From contig JAJVIO010000005.1 of assembly GCA_022071975.1 (NCBI GenBank), positions 21,864-85,863 of the forward strand: a stretch of 64,000 bases of DNA. The letters run 5' to 3'. Every line of letters starts with the position of its first letter. Position 1 is the first letter of the stretch. A program made the translations under genes and the position numbers. This DNA comes from Planctomycetota bacterium (GTDB lineage: Bacteria > Planctomycetota > UBA8742 > UBA2392). Positions 32,975-40,356 of the stretch are shown here, in pieces. The notes under the pieces were generated by a model. That model was given only the letters and a program-made list of their open reading frames with translations, had not been told where the DNA came from and did no database searches.

Positions 32975-34141
32975 TTACGGCAGGGCTACGTTCACCTTCT
33001 GGCCGGTCAGCAGCGCGCCGGCGGCGTTGTCCACCTCGATCACGGCCGTCACCATGCCGGCCTTGTTGACCACGAAGCCGATGGCCTTCACCACGCCGGT
33101 GGCGGAAACCTCGCCGGCCTTGACGTTGACCTGCGTGCCGGGCTGGAACTTGTCGCGCGAGCCGACCTGCACGTTTACGGTGACGCTGAGCTTGCCGGTG
33201 TCCACCACGGTGGCGAGTACGGCGCCGCGGCCAAGCCGGTCGCCGACGCGGGCGGGCTGGCTGGCGCCGTCGTTGTTGTTCCAGGCGCCGGCGGCTACCA
33301 CGCCGTCATGGGGCGCCAGCAGCTTCAGGCGGACGGCGTCGCCCTCCAGGTCGGCCAGGGCCTTGCGCGCGTCATCCAGGCCGCGCTCGGCGCGGATCAG
33401 CTTGGCCTGCATGTCCACGTTCTCGCTGGCGACGCTGCTGCTGACGCGGGCCAGTTCAAGGGCCGCCGAGTCACGGGCTGAGCGCAGGTCTTCCTCGCGG
33501 CGCACGATGCCGACCTCAATGAAGCGCTTGTGCTCTTCCTTGGCCATCTCGAAGCGCTCCTTGCTGTTGGCAAGGCGGCGGCGCGAGCGGTTCAGCACGA
33601 TGTCCTGGCTTTCCTTGGCCAGGTCGTTGCCCTGGTACAGCTTCTCGAGCTGCGCCAGTTCTTCCTCCTGGTCCTTGATGTTGTGCGAGAAGCTCTCCAG
33701 CCCCAGCTCGCTGTTCCGGATCGACTGCTGCTTCTGCACCTTCAGGAAGTAATCCAGGTCCTGTTCCGCGCGCTGTGCGGCGCGCTGCGTGCGCTCAAGC
33801 TGCAGCTTGTAGCCTTCCTGCGCGCCCTTGGCCGCTTCCTGCATCAGCTGCAGGCCCATCTCATTGAGCCGCACATTCTCGCGGGCGCGGGCCAGCGCGT
33901 CCTCGTAATCCGTGGCGCTTGCCTCGGCCACCACCTCACCCTTCTTTACGGCCGTGCCGGGCGCCAGCAGCAGCTTGAGGGTCAGCTCGCCCCCGTAGGC
34001 CTTGGGCTCAAGCCGCAGTTCCGTGGCCTGGACGGGCTGCAGGCGGCCGCTGAGGGCTTCCGGCTCGCCGCGTTCTTCCTGGGCGATGGCAAGGCTGCTG
34101 ACGAGCAGCAGCAGGATGGTTGCAGGTGCAAGTGTGCGCAT
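32975..34141 (-). CDS. HlyD-like periplasmic adaptor protein
   Basis: A 388-residue membrane-fusion-type protein with a cleavable signal peptide (to about SLAIAQ). The two half-lipoyl motifs LLLAPGTAVKKGEVVAEA (about 57-74) and KLLAPHDGVVAAGAW (about 277-291) bracket a long coiled-coil hairpin (about 80-265, Glu/Lys/Arg-rich). A beta-barrel domain follows with VTVNVQVGSRDKF and VIEVDNAAGALLTGQKV. These are the hallmarks of RND/ABC adaptor subunits. No inner-membrane pump or outer-membrane channel is adjacent, so the substrate is unknown; linkage with a toroid lipoprotein is unusual. Confidence 0.85.
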   Translation of the reverse strand: MRTLAPATILLLLVSSLAIAQEERGEPEALSGRLQPVQATELRLEPKAYGGELTLKLLLAPGTAVKKGEVVAEASATDYEDALARARENVRLNEMGLQLMQEAAKGAQEGYKLQLERTQRAAQRAEQDLDYFLKVQKQQSIRNSELGLESFSHNIKDQEEELAQLEKLYQGNDLAKESQDIVLNRSRRRLANSKERFEMAKEEHKRFIEVGIVRREEDLRSARDSAALELARVSSSVASENVDMQAKLIRAERGLDDARKALADLEGDAVRLKLLAPHDGVVAAGAWNNNDGASQPARVGDRLGRGAVLATVVDTGKLSVTVNVQVGSRDKFQPGTQVNVKAGEVSATGVVKAIGFVVNKAGMVTAVIEVDNAAGALLTGQKVNVALP

Positions 34142-34233
34142 TCCGGCGTCTCCGGTACAGACTGGATCGGTTCAGGGAGTACAGGAGAATACGTTCGGGC
34201 ATCGTCGCCGCGCCCGGAAAAAACGGAAACTGA

Positions 34234-34725
34234 TCAGCGTTTGACGCGCCGGGCGATTTCGCGTTTGGCCTGCTTTTCCTTCAGGGCCTCGCGCTTGTCG
34301 TAAAGCTTTTTCCCCTTGCACACGCCCAGCTCGACCTTCGCGAAGCCGTGCTTGAAATAGATGGAAAGCGGGATCAGCGTCAGCCCCTGCTCCTGCAGCT
34401 CCGCGCGCAGCTTCAGGATCTCGTGCTTGTGCAGCAGCAGCGCGCGCTTGCGCTTGGGCTCGTGGGCCACGATCTGGTTGCCGCGGTTCCACTCCGGGAT
34501 CTGCAGGTTCATCAGCCAGGCCAGTGACTTCTTCTTGTCCACCGTGGCGTGGGCGTCGCTGATCACGCAGTGGCCGGCGCGCAGCGACTTGACCTCGGCG
34601 CCGGTCAGCTTGATGCCGGCCTCGTACTTCTCCAGCACGTGATAATCATGGAATGCGCGGCGGTTGGTCGCGATCAGCTTGCGGCCTTCGTTTTCCTTCT
34701 CGGCTTTGTCCGGCTTCTTTGCCAT
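34234..34725 (-). CDS. smpB: SsrA-binding protein SmpB
   Basis: A 163-residue SmpB, which binds tmRNA and brings it to stalled ribosomes in trans-translation. Signatures: RKLIATNRRAFHDYHVLEKY, GIKLTGAEVKSLRAGHC, KRKRALLLHKHEI, LIPLSIYFKHGFAKVELGVCKGKKLYDKR, and the basic C-terminal tail KQAKREIARRVKR that enters the mRNA channel. Length is normal with a slightly long N-terminus. The ssrA gene itself was looked for and not seen in the window. Confidence 0.96.
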   Translation of the reverse strand: MAKKPDKAEKENEGRKLIATNRRAFHDYHVLEKYEAGIKLTGAEVKSLRAGHCVISDAHATVDKKKSLAWLMNLQIPEWNRGNQIVAHEPKRKRALLLHKHEILKLRAELQEQGLTLIPLSIYFKHGFAKVELGVCKGKKLYDKREALKEKQAKREIARRVKR

Positions 34726-34840
34726 GGCCAGAGGTTGGGCGAAAATCGGCCGCTACGCAAGTGGGCTGCAAGGCCTTCCGTGGTTGCGGTGCACATGCCC
34801 GGGCGGCTAACCTGCGCCATACTTTGCGCGGGACAGGCCC

Positions 34841-35404
34841 TTGCTGCTGCTGCTCGACAACTACGACTCGTTCACCTTCAACCTCGCCCAGTACTTCCTG
34901 GAGCTGGGTGAGCAGGTGCGCGTGGTCCGCAACGACGAGCTCAGCGTCGAGCAGGTTCTGGCGCTGCGGCCGGCGCGGGTCTGCATCTCGCCGGGCCCGG
35001 GCCGCCCGGCCGGCGCCGGCATCACGACGGCGCTGATCGGCGCTTGCGACGTCCCGCTGCTGGGCGTGTGCCTTGGCCACCAGGCAATCGCCGAGCATTT
35101 CGGCGGCCGTACCGTGCACGCGCCCATGCTGATGCACGGCAAGACCAGCGCGATCCATCACCAGGGGGCCGGCGTGTTCAAGGGCCTGCCGTCGCCGTTC
35201 ACGGCCTGCCGCTACCACTCGCTGGTGGTGGATCCCGTCAGCCTGCCGGAGTGCCTCAAGGTCACGGCCCGCACGGAAGACGGCGTGATCATGGGCCTGC
35301 GCCACCGCACGCGGGCGATCGAGGGTGTGCAGTTCCACCCGGAAGCTATCCTGACCGAGCACGGGCACGCGCTGCTGCGCAACTGGCTGGAACAGACACG
35401 CTGA
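34841..35404 (+). CDS. Glutamine amidotransferase, anthranilate/aminodeoxychorismate synthase component II
   Basis: A 187-residue class I glutamine amidotransferase (TrpG/PabA). It supplies ammonia from glutamine to chorismate for tryptophan or folate synthesis. The start [18 protein letters not shown] is diagnostic. The oxyanion strand is SPGPGRP; the nucleophile elbow GVCLGHQAI has C77, and H166/E168 lie in FHPEAI. The HG(K)TSAI loop (99-105) is present. The start is TTG 34841 with GGACAGG upstream. The component I partner gene is not adjacent, so Trp versus folate specificity cannot be decided. Confidence 0.92.
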   Translation: MLLLLDNYDSFTFNLAQYFLELGEQVRVVRNDELSVEQVLALRPARVCISPGPGRPAGAGITTALIGACDVPLLGVCLGHQAIAEHFGGRTVHAPMLMHGKTSAIHHQGAGVFKGLPSPFTACRYHSLVVDPVSLPECLKVTARTEDGVIMGLRHRTRAIEGVQFHPEAILTEHGHALLRNWLEQTR

Positions 35405-35435
35405 CCCCGCCCGCAAACCCCGGGATGGCTGCGCG

Positions 35436-37046
35436 ATGGATGCCGAAACCGCATACCTGTTCCGCCACGCGCTGCTGCGGGACGCGGTCTACCAGCTGAT
35501 GCTGCCCGGCGTGCGCGCGGAGCTGCACGCCCGCGTGGTGGAGGCGGCCGAGCAGGGCCCCGGCCTGCGCCTGGGGGCGCGGGAGATCGCGGGCCACGCG
35601 CGCGCCGCCCAGGAAGACGCCGAGCCGCAAACCGCGCGCCGCATGCGCGAGCGAGAACGCCACTGGCTGCGCATCGCCAGCGAGAAGGCCCGGGCGCGCT
35701 CCGACCTTGCGGCAAGCCAGCTGATGCTGGAGCGACTGCTCGAGCTTGAGCGCGGCACGCCCGACGAATTCGAGACCCGCGTCGCGCTGGCCGAGATGCT
35801 GCGCGAAACGGGCCAGCTTGCCCGCGCCGAGGCCATGCTTGAGCATGCCCGCGCCGTCGCCGGCGACGACGCCGCACGGCTGCCCCGCGTGCAGGGTGCG
35901 CTGGCCAGCGTGTACATCCGCACCGGCCGCTTGCGTGAAGCCGCGGACCTTGAGCAGGAGGTGCTGCGGGCGCACCGCGAGGCCGGCAATGAGAGCGCCG
36001 TCTCCGAGGCACTCGGCACACTGGGCGTGGTCCAGTACCACCTGGGCGACTTCGCACGCGCCGAGGACTGCTATCGCCAGGCCTGCGAAGCCGCGGCGGG
36101 CCAGGGCGACGGCTCGCGGCTGGCGCGCTTCACCGCCAACCTGGCGCTGCTGCTGGCCGACGCCGGGCGCTACGACGAGGCCGAGCAAGCCCAGCGCGAA
36201 GCCATGCGCCTGGCCGAGCAGGCGGGCGATCGCCTCGCGCTGGGCAACAGCGTGGGCAACTACGCGTTGCTGCTCACCAACCTGGAGCGATTCGACGAGG
36301 CCGAGGACATGTACCGGCGCGCCCTGCAGCTTGAGCGTGAAGTCGGCCACCTGCCGGGCTACGCCGTCGCGCTGGCCAATTACGGCCGCCTGATGCGCAT
36401 GATGCAGCGCCTCGACGAAGCAGAGCGGCTGCTGCAGGAGGCGGCCGGGCTGCACCGCGAAGTGGCAAGCGCCCGCAATGAGGGCTCGGCGCTCGGGCAG
36501 TTGGCGGACCTGTTTGCGGCACAGGGGCGCTTTGACGATGCGCTGGCGTATTTCAACCGCGGCATCGAGCGGCTCGCGCAGGCCCAGGATCGCATGTACG
36601 AGGGCGTGCTGCGCACCGGCCGCGGCCGACTGCGTCTGCTGCTGACCGACCTGGCCGGCGCCCGCGAAGACCTGGCGCGCGCGCAGGAGCTGCTGGACGA
36701 GCCCACGCCGGAGTCGTACCGGTTGCTTTGCCTGTACCCGTTGCAGGCATACGTGGCGGCCGCTTCCCTTGAGGAAGGCAAACCGCTGCAACGGGTGACG
36801 GCGGAGGTCGCGCAGGCCGCCGCGCGCTACAAGGCCCATCCGGGCTTCGCAGATCAGCGGGATGTCAACGCGTTGCTGCAGGAGTTGCGGCGGGCGGAAT
36901 CGGAGGGCGGCGAGGCACGGCTGCATTTCGGCCGACTGCTGTCGCAGATCCCGACCGGTGCGATCGACGCGCTGCTCGAGCGGCTGGCGGATCGCCATCC
37001 GGCCTTGGCACGGAAACTTCGCAGGTTGATGGAAGCAGCCGAGTGA
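35436..37046 (+). CDS. TPR-repeat protein, paralogue of the protein at 14125
   Basis: A 536-residue helical protein starting MDAETAYLFRHALLRDAVYQ, the same orphan FRHAL motif as the protein at 14125. It continues RAELHARVVEAAE and HARAAQEDAEP, where the paralogue has HARAAQEGAGP. Residues about 90-500 are at least nine TPRs with 40-residue spacing (LGVVQYHLGDFARAEDCYRQ, ALLLADAGRYDEAEQAQREA, ALLLTNLERFDEAEDMYRRA, GRLMRMMQRLDEAERLLQEA). It lies 31 nt after the amidotransferase, possibly co-transcribed. The role is presumably a scaffold; the missing ATPase/kinase moiety is notable. Confidence 0.78.
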   Translation: MDAETAYLFRHALLRDAVYQLMLPGVRAELHARVVEAAEQGPGLRLGAREIAGHARAAQEDAEPQTARRMRERERHWLRIASEKARARSDLAASQLMLERLLELERGTPDEFETRVALAEMLRETGQLARAEAMLEHARAVAGDDAARLPRVQGALASVYIRTGRLREAADLEQEVLRAHREAGNESAVSEALGTLGVVQYHLGDFARAEDCYRQACEAAAGQGDGSRLARFTANLALLLADAGRYDEAEQAQREAMRLAEQAGDRLALGNSVGNYALLLTNLERFDEAEDMYRRALQLEREVGHLPGYAVALANYGRLMRMMQRLDEAERLLQEAAGLHREVASARNEGSALGQLADLFAAQGRFDDALAYFNRGIERLAQAQDRMYEGVLRTGRGRLRLLLTDLAGAREDLARAQELLDEPTPESYRLLCLYPLQAYVAAASLEEGKPLQRVTAEVAQAAARYKAHPGFADQRDVNALLQELRRAESEGGEARLHFGRLLSQIPTGAIDALLERLADRHPALARKLRRLMEAAE

Positions 37047-37220
37047 CGCTATTTCGATTGCGCTTCCTTGGATTGAGCGTCCTTCAACAGCCTCACGCGA
37101 AGGCGCCAAGCACTTTGTAGAACAGGGCTTTTCTTCGTGATCTTCGCGCTCTTTGCGTCTTCGCGTGTTGCAGTTTGCAAGCGCACAAACCACTGGAGGG
37201 TAGATCGAGTCGGTATGAGA

Positions 37221-37244
37221 ACGGCCCGGCTTGCGCCGGGCCGT
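37221..37244. terminator. Hairpin between convergent genes
   Basis: ACGGCCCGGC-TTGC-GCCGGGCCGT, a perfect 10-bp stem between the TPR gene and the minus-strand gene at 37274. The rest of the 227-bp gap holds CGCGAAGGCGCC/TCTTCGCG inverted repeats. Confidence 0.7.
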
Positions 37245-37273
37245 GGAAGTTTGCGCCTGTGACGCCGCGCGAT

Positions 37274-38824
37274 CTACTTGAATTTGATGTCCCAGTCGTC
37301 GAGCTCATAGACGGTCATGGTGCCGCTGAACTTGACGTACACGGCCACCAGCCACTTGTTCTTGGTGGTGGTGCTGGCCTTCTCCCACCACTCGGTGAGG
37401 CTGGGCACGCTGTCGGGCACCTTGAGGTGCGAGATGTCCTGCTTGCCGACCTTGGGCTTGTCGCCGCTGCCTTCGCCTTCTTCTTTGTCTTCGCCCAGGG
37501 CGCGTTTCAGGATGTCCTTGATGTCGTCAGGGCTGATGCCCTCCGGCAGCGGGATGCCGGGGCCTTCCTTCTTTTCCTGGAAGCGGTAGCCGTCCTCAGG
37601 GTCGTCGATGCCGTCGCCGTCGCGACCGCCCGGTCCGCGGCGCCCGTTGTCGCGCGGATTGGGGGTCGGGTTGGCATTGGGGTCATCCTGGGGCTTCTTG
37701 CCCGCGATGGGCAGGTGGCCGCCGACGATCTGGTAGAAGCCGTCTTCGCCGAAGCTGGTTTTCTTCAGTGACAGCTTCACCAGCTTGGCGTCCTGCAGGT
37801 CGAAGCGCTGGCCGAAACGCGCCTTGATGTCGTTGGGGTCCGTGCCGCCGACCAGGGCCATGATGCGCTCCTGGATCGCCACGTCCATCTGGCGGCGCGC
37901 CCAGTTCAGCGCCTCGGTCACGGAGACTTCCTTGTTGTCCTTGTCTTTCAGGTAGTCGCGCGCGGCGGGCTTCATCTGCTTGTACCACTCGCTGATCACA
38001 AACTTGGTGAAGTCGAGGTCGAGTTCGCTGTAGGTGTCATCCACCTTGGCCAGCACCGGGCCGGTGGGCTGGTAGGTGGTCTTGGCCTCGTCCAGGATGT
38101 TCAGCGCGCCCTGGAACACCTTCTTCTTGGCCTGCTTGCGTGCTTCCACCAGCAGCTGCAGCACTGCCGCCTGGCGGATCAGCTCATCGAGCTGGGTGTC
38201 GTACTCGGTGAGGCGCGCCTGCAGCTTGCTGTCGGGGCCGCTGGCGAGCGCGAGGGTGACGTAGTCCTTGGCCTCCTGGTAGAGGGCGAGTTTGTCGGCG
38301 ATGCGGGCGAGTTCGTAATACTGCCGCGCGGTCTCAAGGGGCTCGCGGTCGGTCTCGGCGAGGCGCAGCACTTCCTGCTCGGGCATCATCACGGCGGCGT
38401 CGATCATGATGTCGGTGACGAAGCCTTCTTCGATGACTTCGTCCTCGGGGATCAGTTTGCCGTTGGGAATGTCGAGGTTCTTGACGCGATAACCGCCGGA
38501 GGCGCGGGTGATGTCGCCCTCGTAGACGGTGCCGTCGATCAGCTCAAGGCGCGCGCCGGGCACGACGACATCGAGGTTCAGGCCCTCGTCCGGGTCCTGC
38601 TGGTTGGTGAGGCGCTTCTTCAGGCCTTCGTCAACCTGGTTCCAGCGCAGGAACACCTGGCCGCCGGATTCCGTCAGCTTGAAGACGAAGCCGTCATCTT
38701 TCACCTCGACGACGTCGCCCTGCAGGAAGCGGCCGTCGGCCAAACGGATCTGCTCGGCGCTGATGAAGCTGGCGCTGAACAGCAGAGCGAGAATGACGAC
38801 GGGAATCCATCTGAGGAAACGCAT
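37274..38824 (-). CDS. Secreted hypothetical protein with SH3-like start
   Basis: A 516-residue exported protein (signal peptide cut near SFISAEQ). The N-terminus QIRLADGRFLQGDVVEVKDD and later LELIDGTVYEGDITRASGG look like two small SH3/Tudor-like barrels of the kind seen in planctomycete secreted proteins. A helical middle (about 150-320) is followed by a Pro/Asn/Gly/Asp-rich linker (about 385-440) and a C-terminal beta domain ending YVKFSGTMTVYELDDWDIKF. AGGAG precedes the ATG. Function unknown. Confidence 0.7.
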   Translation of the reverse strand: MRFLRWIPVVILALLFSASFISAEQIRLADGRFLQGDVVEVKDDGFVFKLTESGGQVFLRWNQVDEGLKKRLTNQQDPDEGLNLDVVVPGARLELIDGTVYEGDITRASGGYRVKNLDIPNGKLIPEDEVIEEGFVTDIMIDAAVMMPEQEVLRLAETDREPLETARQYYELARIADKLALYQEAKDYVTLALASGPDSKLQARLTEYDTQLDELIRQAAVLQLLVEARKQAKKKVFQGALNILDEAKTTYQPTGPVLAKVDDTYSELDLDFTKFVISEWYKQMKPAARDYLKDKDNKEVSVTEALNWARRQMDVAIQERIMALVGGTDPNDIKARFGQRFDLQDAKLVKLSLKKTSFGEDGFYQIVGGHLPIAGKKPQDDPNANPTPNPRDNGRRGPGGRDGDGIDDPEDGYRFQEKKEGPGIPLPEGISPDDIKDILKRALGEDKEEGEGSGDKPKVGKQDISHLKVPDSVPSLTEWWEKASTTTKNKWLVAVYVKFSGTMTVYELDDWDIKFK

Positions 38825-38985
38825 GGGAACTCCTGGAGATTGGGCTGACAGATTTAACCACGGTAAAGGTTAGAGGTACTGCGCAAAATCGCAAAGGTCT
38901 AAGGAATGAAAGGCTTGAAAGTTGGCGAAGCGGGCCAAGCGCTTTGCAGAAATTCCGGATTTGTGGGCTGCTGGGGGATGACAAT

Positions 38986-38999
38986 CGACCAACCGGTCG
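38986..38999. promoter_or_regulatory. Possible operator CGACC-AACC-GGTCG
   Basis: A 14-bp inverted repeat, TetR-operator-like in form, in the 291-bp gap upstream of the minus-strand gene at 37274. No regulator is adjacent, so function is speculative. Confidence 0.2.
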
Positions 39000-39115
39000 T
39001 TTAGTTAGTGGCGTCGCTGGAAGCCGGTTGCCCGCCCGCCTTAACCCCGACTTCCGGCACGCCGAATTTGCCAGGCGTAAAGCCTGACACCTACACAAGA
39101 TGAGCAACTGGGTAC

Positions 39116-40114
39116 CTACGACGCCGCGGTTTCTTCCGCGGCGTCCGTAGTTTCAGGCCGATTCGTCAGAATCTTCCTGTGCAGCAGCTTGGACCAGCGC
39201 AGGCCGCCGAGGGCGTCCGTGGTTTCCGGCTGCTCGGTTTGCTCGCGCTGGAAGGCGTTGATCTTGGCGTCCAGCATCTCGATGGTGTGGACTACCTGGG
39301 CTTCCGGCGTCATGGGCGGCTTGGGACTGCCCCATTCCTGCTCGCCGTGGTGGCTCAGGATGATGTGTTTCAACAGCACGCCCTTGCGGTGGGGGATTTC
39401 CGGCAGGGCCTGCAGTTTACGATCCAGCAGGTTGATGCCGATGGTGATGTGCCCCAGCAGCTCGCCCTCGATCGAGTAGCCCGGCGCTTCTTCGCCCACC
39501 AGCTCGATCACCTTGCCGCTGTCGTGCAGAAAAAGCCCCAGCAGCACCATGGAGCGGTCCAGCCACGGGTAGTGATCGCACATGCGCTCGCCCAGCTTCA
39601 TCACCGAGTGCACGTGCTCAAGCAGGCCGAAACGGTACGGGTGGTGCATCTTCTGCGCCGCGGGGCCGATCTCGAAACGCGCCATGTACTGCTCATCGGC
39701 CAGGTAGGCCTCGGCCAGTTGGCGCAGGTCTTCGTCTGGCAGGCCGGTGAGCATTTCGCGCACTTCGTTCAGCAGCTGGGCCGGGTCGAACGAGACCGTC
39801 TGCTCGAAGGCGTTGCGGTCGATGTCTTCCTCGGCGGGGGCGCGCATGGCGCCGATGATGATCTGGGGCGTGTTGCGGAAGAGTTCGACTTCGCCCTGGA
39901 TCTCGACATAGCTGCCGACCTTGGCCAGGGCGGTTTCTTCGTCACTGCAGTCCCAGCGCTTGGCGTTGATGCTGCCGGTGTTGTCTTTGAGTGTCAGCGC
40001 CAGGTAGGGCTTGCCGTTGCGGGTGGTGAGGCGCCGCGCGTCCTGCACCAGGTAGATGGCGTGCACCACGCCCGGCTCAAGGTCGATGATGTAGGCGTGC
40101 CCGTCTTCCAGCAT
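39116..40114 (-). CDS. YhaM-like 3'-5' exoribonuclease (OB-fold plus HD domain)
   Basis: A 332-residue protein. The N-terminal OB fold (about 12-95) contains LALTLKDNTGSINAKRWD. An HD phosphohydrolase domain (about 155-290) has HHPYRFGLLEHVHSV, the HD pair in LFLHDSGKVIEL (197-198) and LSHHGEQEWGSP, giving the expected metal ligands. This two-domain order is that of Bacillus YhaM, which degrades RNA and single-stranded DNA 3' to 5'. The C-terminal tail is acidic and variable. Length matches the family. Confidence 0.9.
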   Translation of the reverse strand: MLEDGHAYIIDLEPGVVHAIYLVQDARRLTTRNGKPYLALTLKDNTGSINAKRWDCSDEETALAKVGSYVEIQGEVELFRNTPQIIIGAMRAPAEEDIDRNAFEQTVSFDPAQLLNEVREMLTGLPDEDLRQLAEAYLADEQYMARFEIGPAAQKMHHPYRFGLLEHVHSVMKLGERMCDHYPWLDRSMVLLGLFLHDSGKVIELVGEEAPGYSIEGELLGHITIGINLLDRKLQALPEIPHRKGVLLKHIILSHHGEQEWGSPKPPMTPEAQVVHTIEMLDAKINAFQREQTEQPETTDALGGLRWSKLLHRKILTNRPETTDAAEETAAS

Positions 40115-40133
40115 GGGGGCAGGTTACAGAATT

Positions 40134-40348
40134 CAGGTTTTAGGTTGTAGGTTTTAGGTTGTAGGGATTCCGCTTCGAACCCAAAACCCGCCCACTTCCT
40201 ATCTTCCCGCCGCCTGCCTCCTGCTTCCTGCCTCCTGCCTCCTGCTTCCTGACTCCTGCCTCCTGCCTCCTGCTTCCTGCTTCCTGCCTCCTGCCGCCTG
40301 ACTCCTGCACCTCACACCTACAACCTAAAACCTAAAACCTATAACCTG
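40134..40348. repeat. Inverted heptad-repeat element with an internal CCTGCCT array
   Basis: Left arm 40134-40166 (AGGTTTT, AGGTTGT, AGGTTTT, AGGTTGT, AGGG) and right arm 40316-40348 (CCTACAA, CCTAAAA, CCTAAAA, CCTATAA) are inverted. Between them lies an array of about 14 CCTGCYT heptads (40210-40310). The element fills the gap between the divergent YhaM and cyclase genes. Confidence 0.88.
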
Positions 40349-40356
40349 ACTCGCTC

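Noticed and set aside
31764..33752. 662-residue plus-strand open frame
   Set aside because: Antisense to the toroid lipoprotein and HlyD-like genes, which have signal peptides and family motifs.
35346..37193. 615-residue minus-strand open frame
   Set aside because: Antisense to the TPR gene at 35436, whose repeats are clear.
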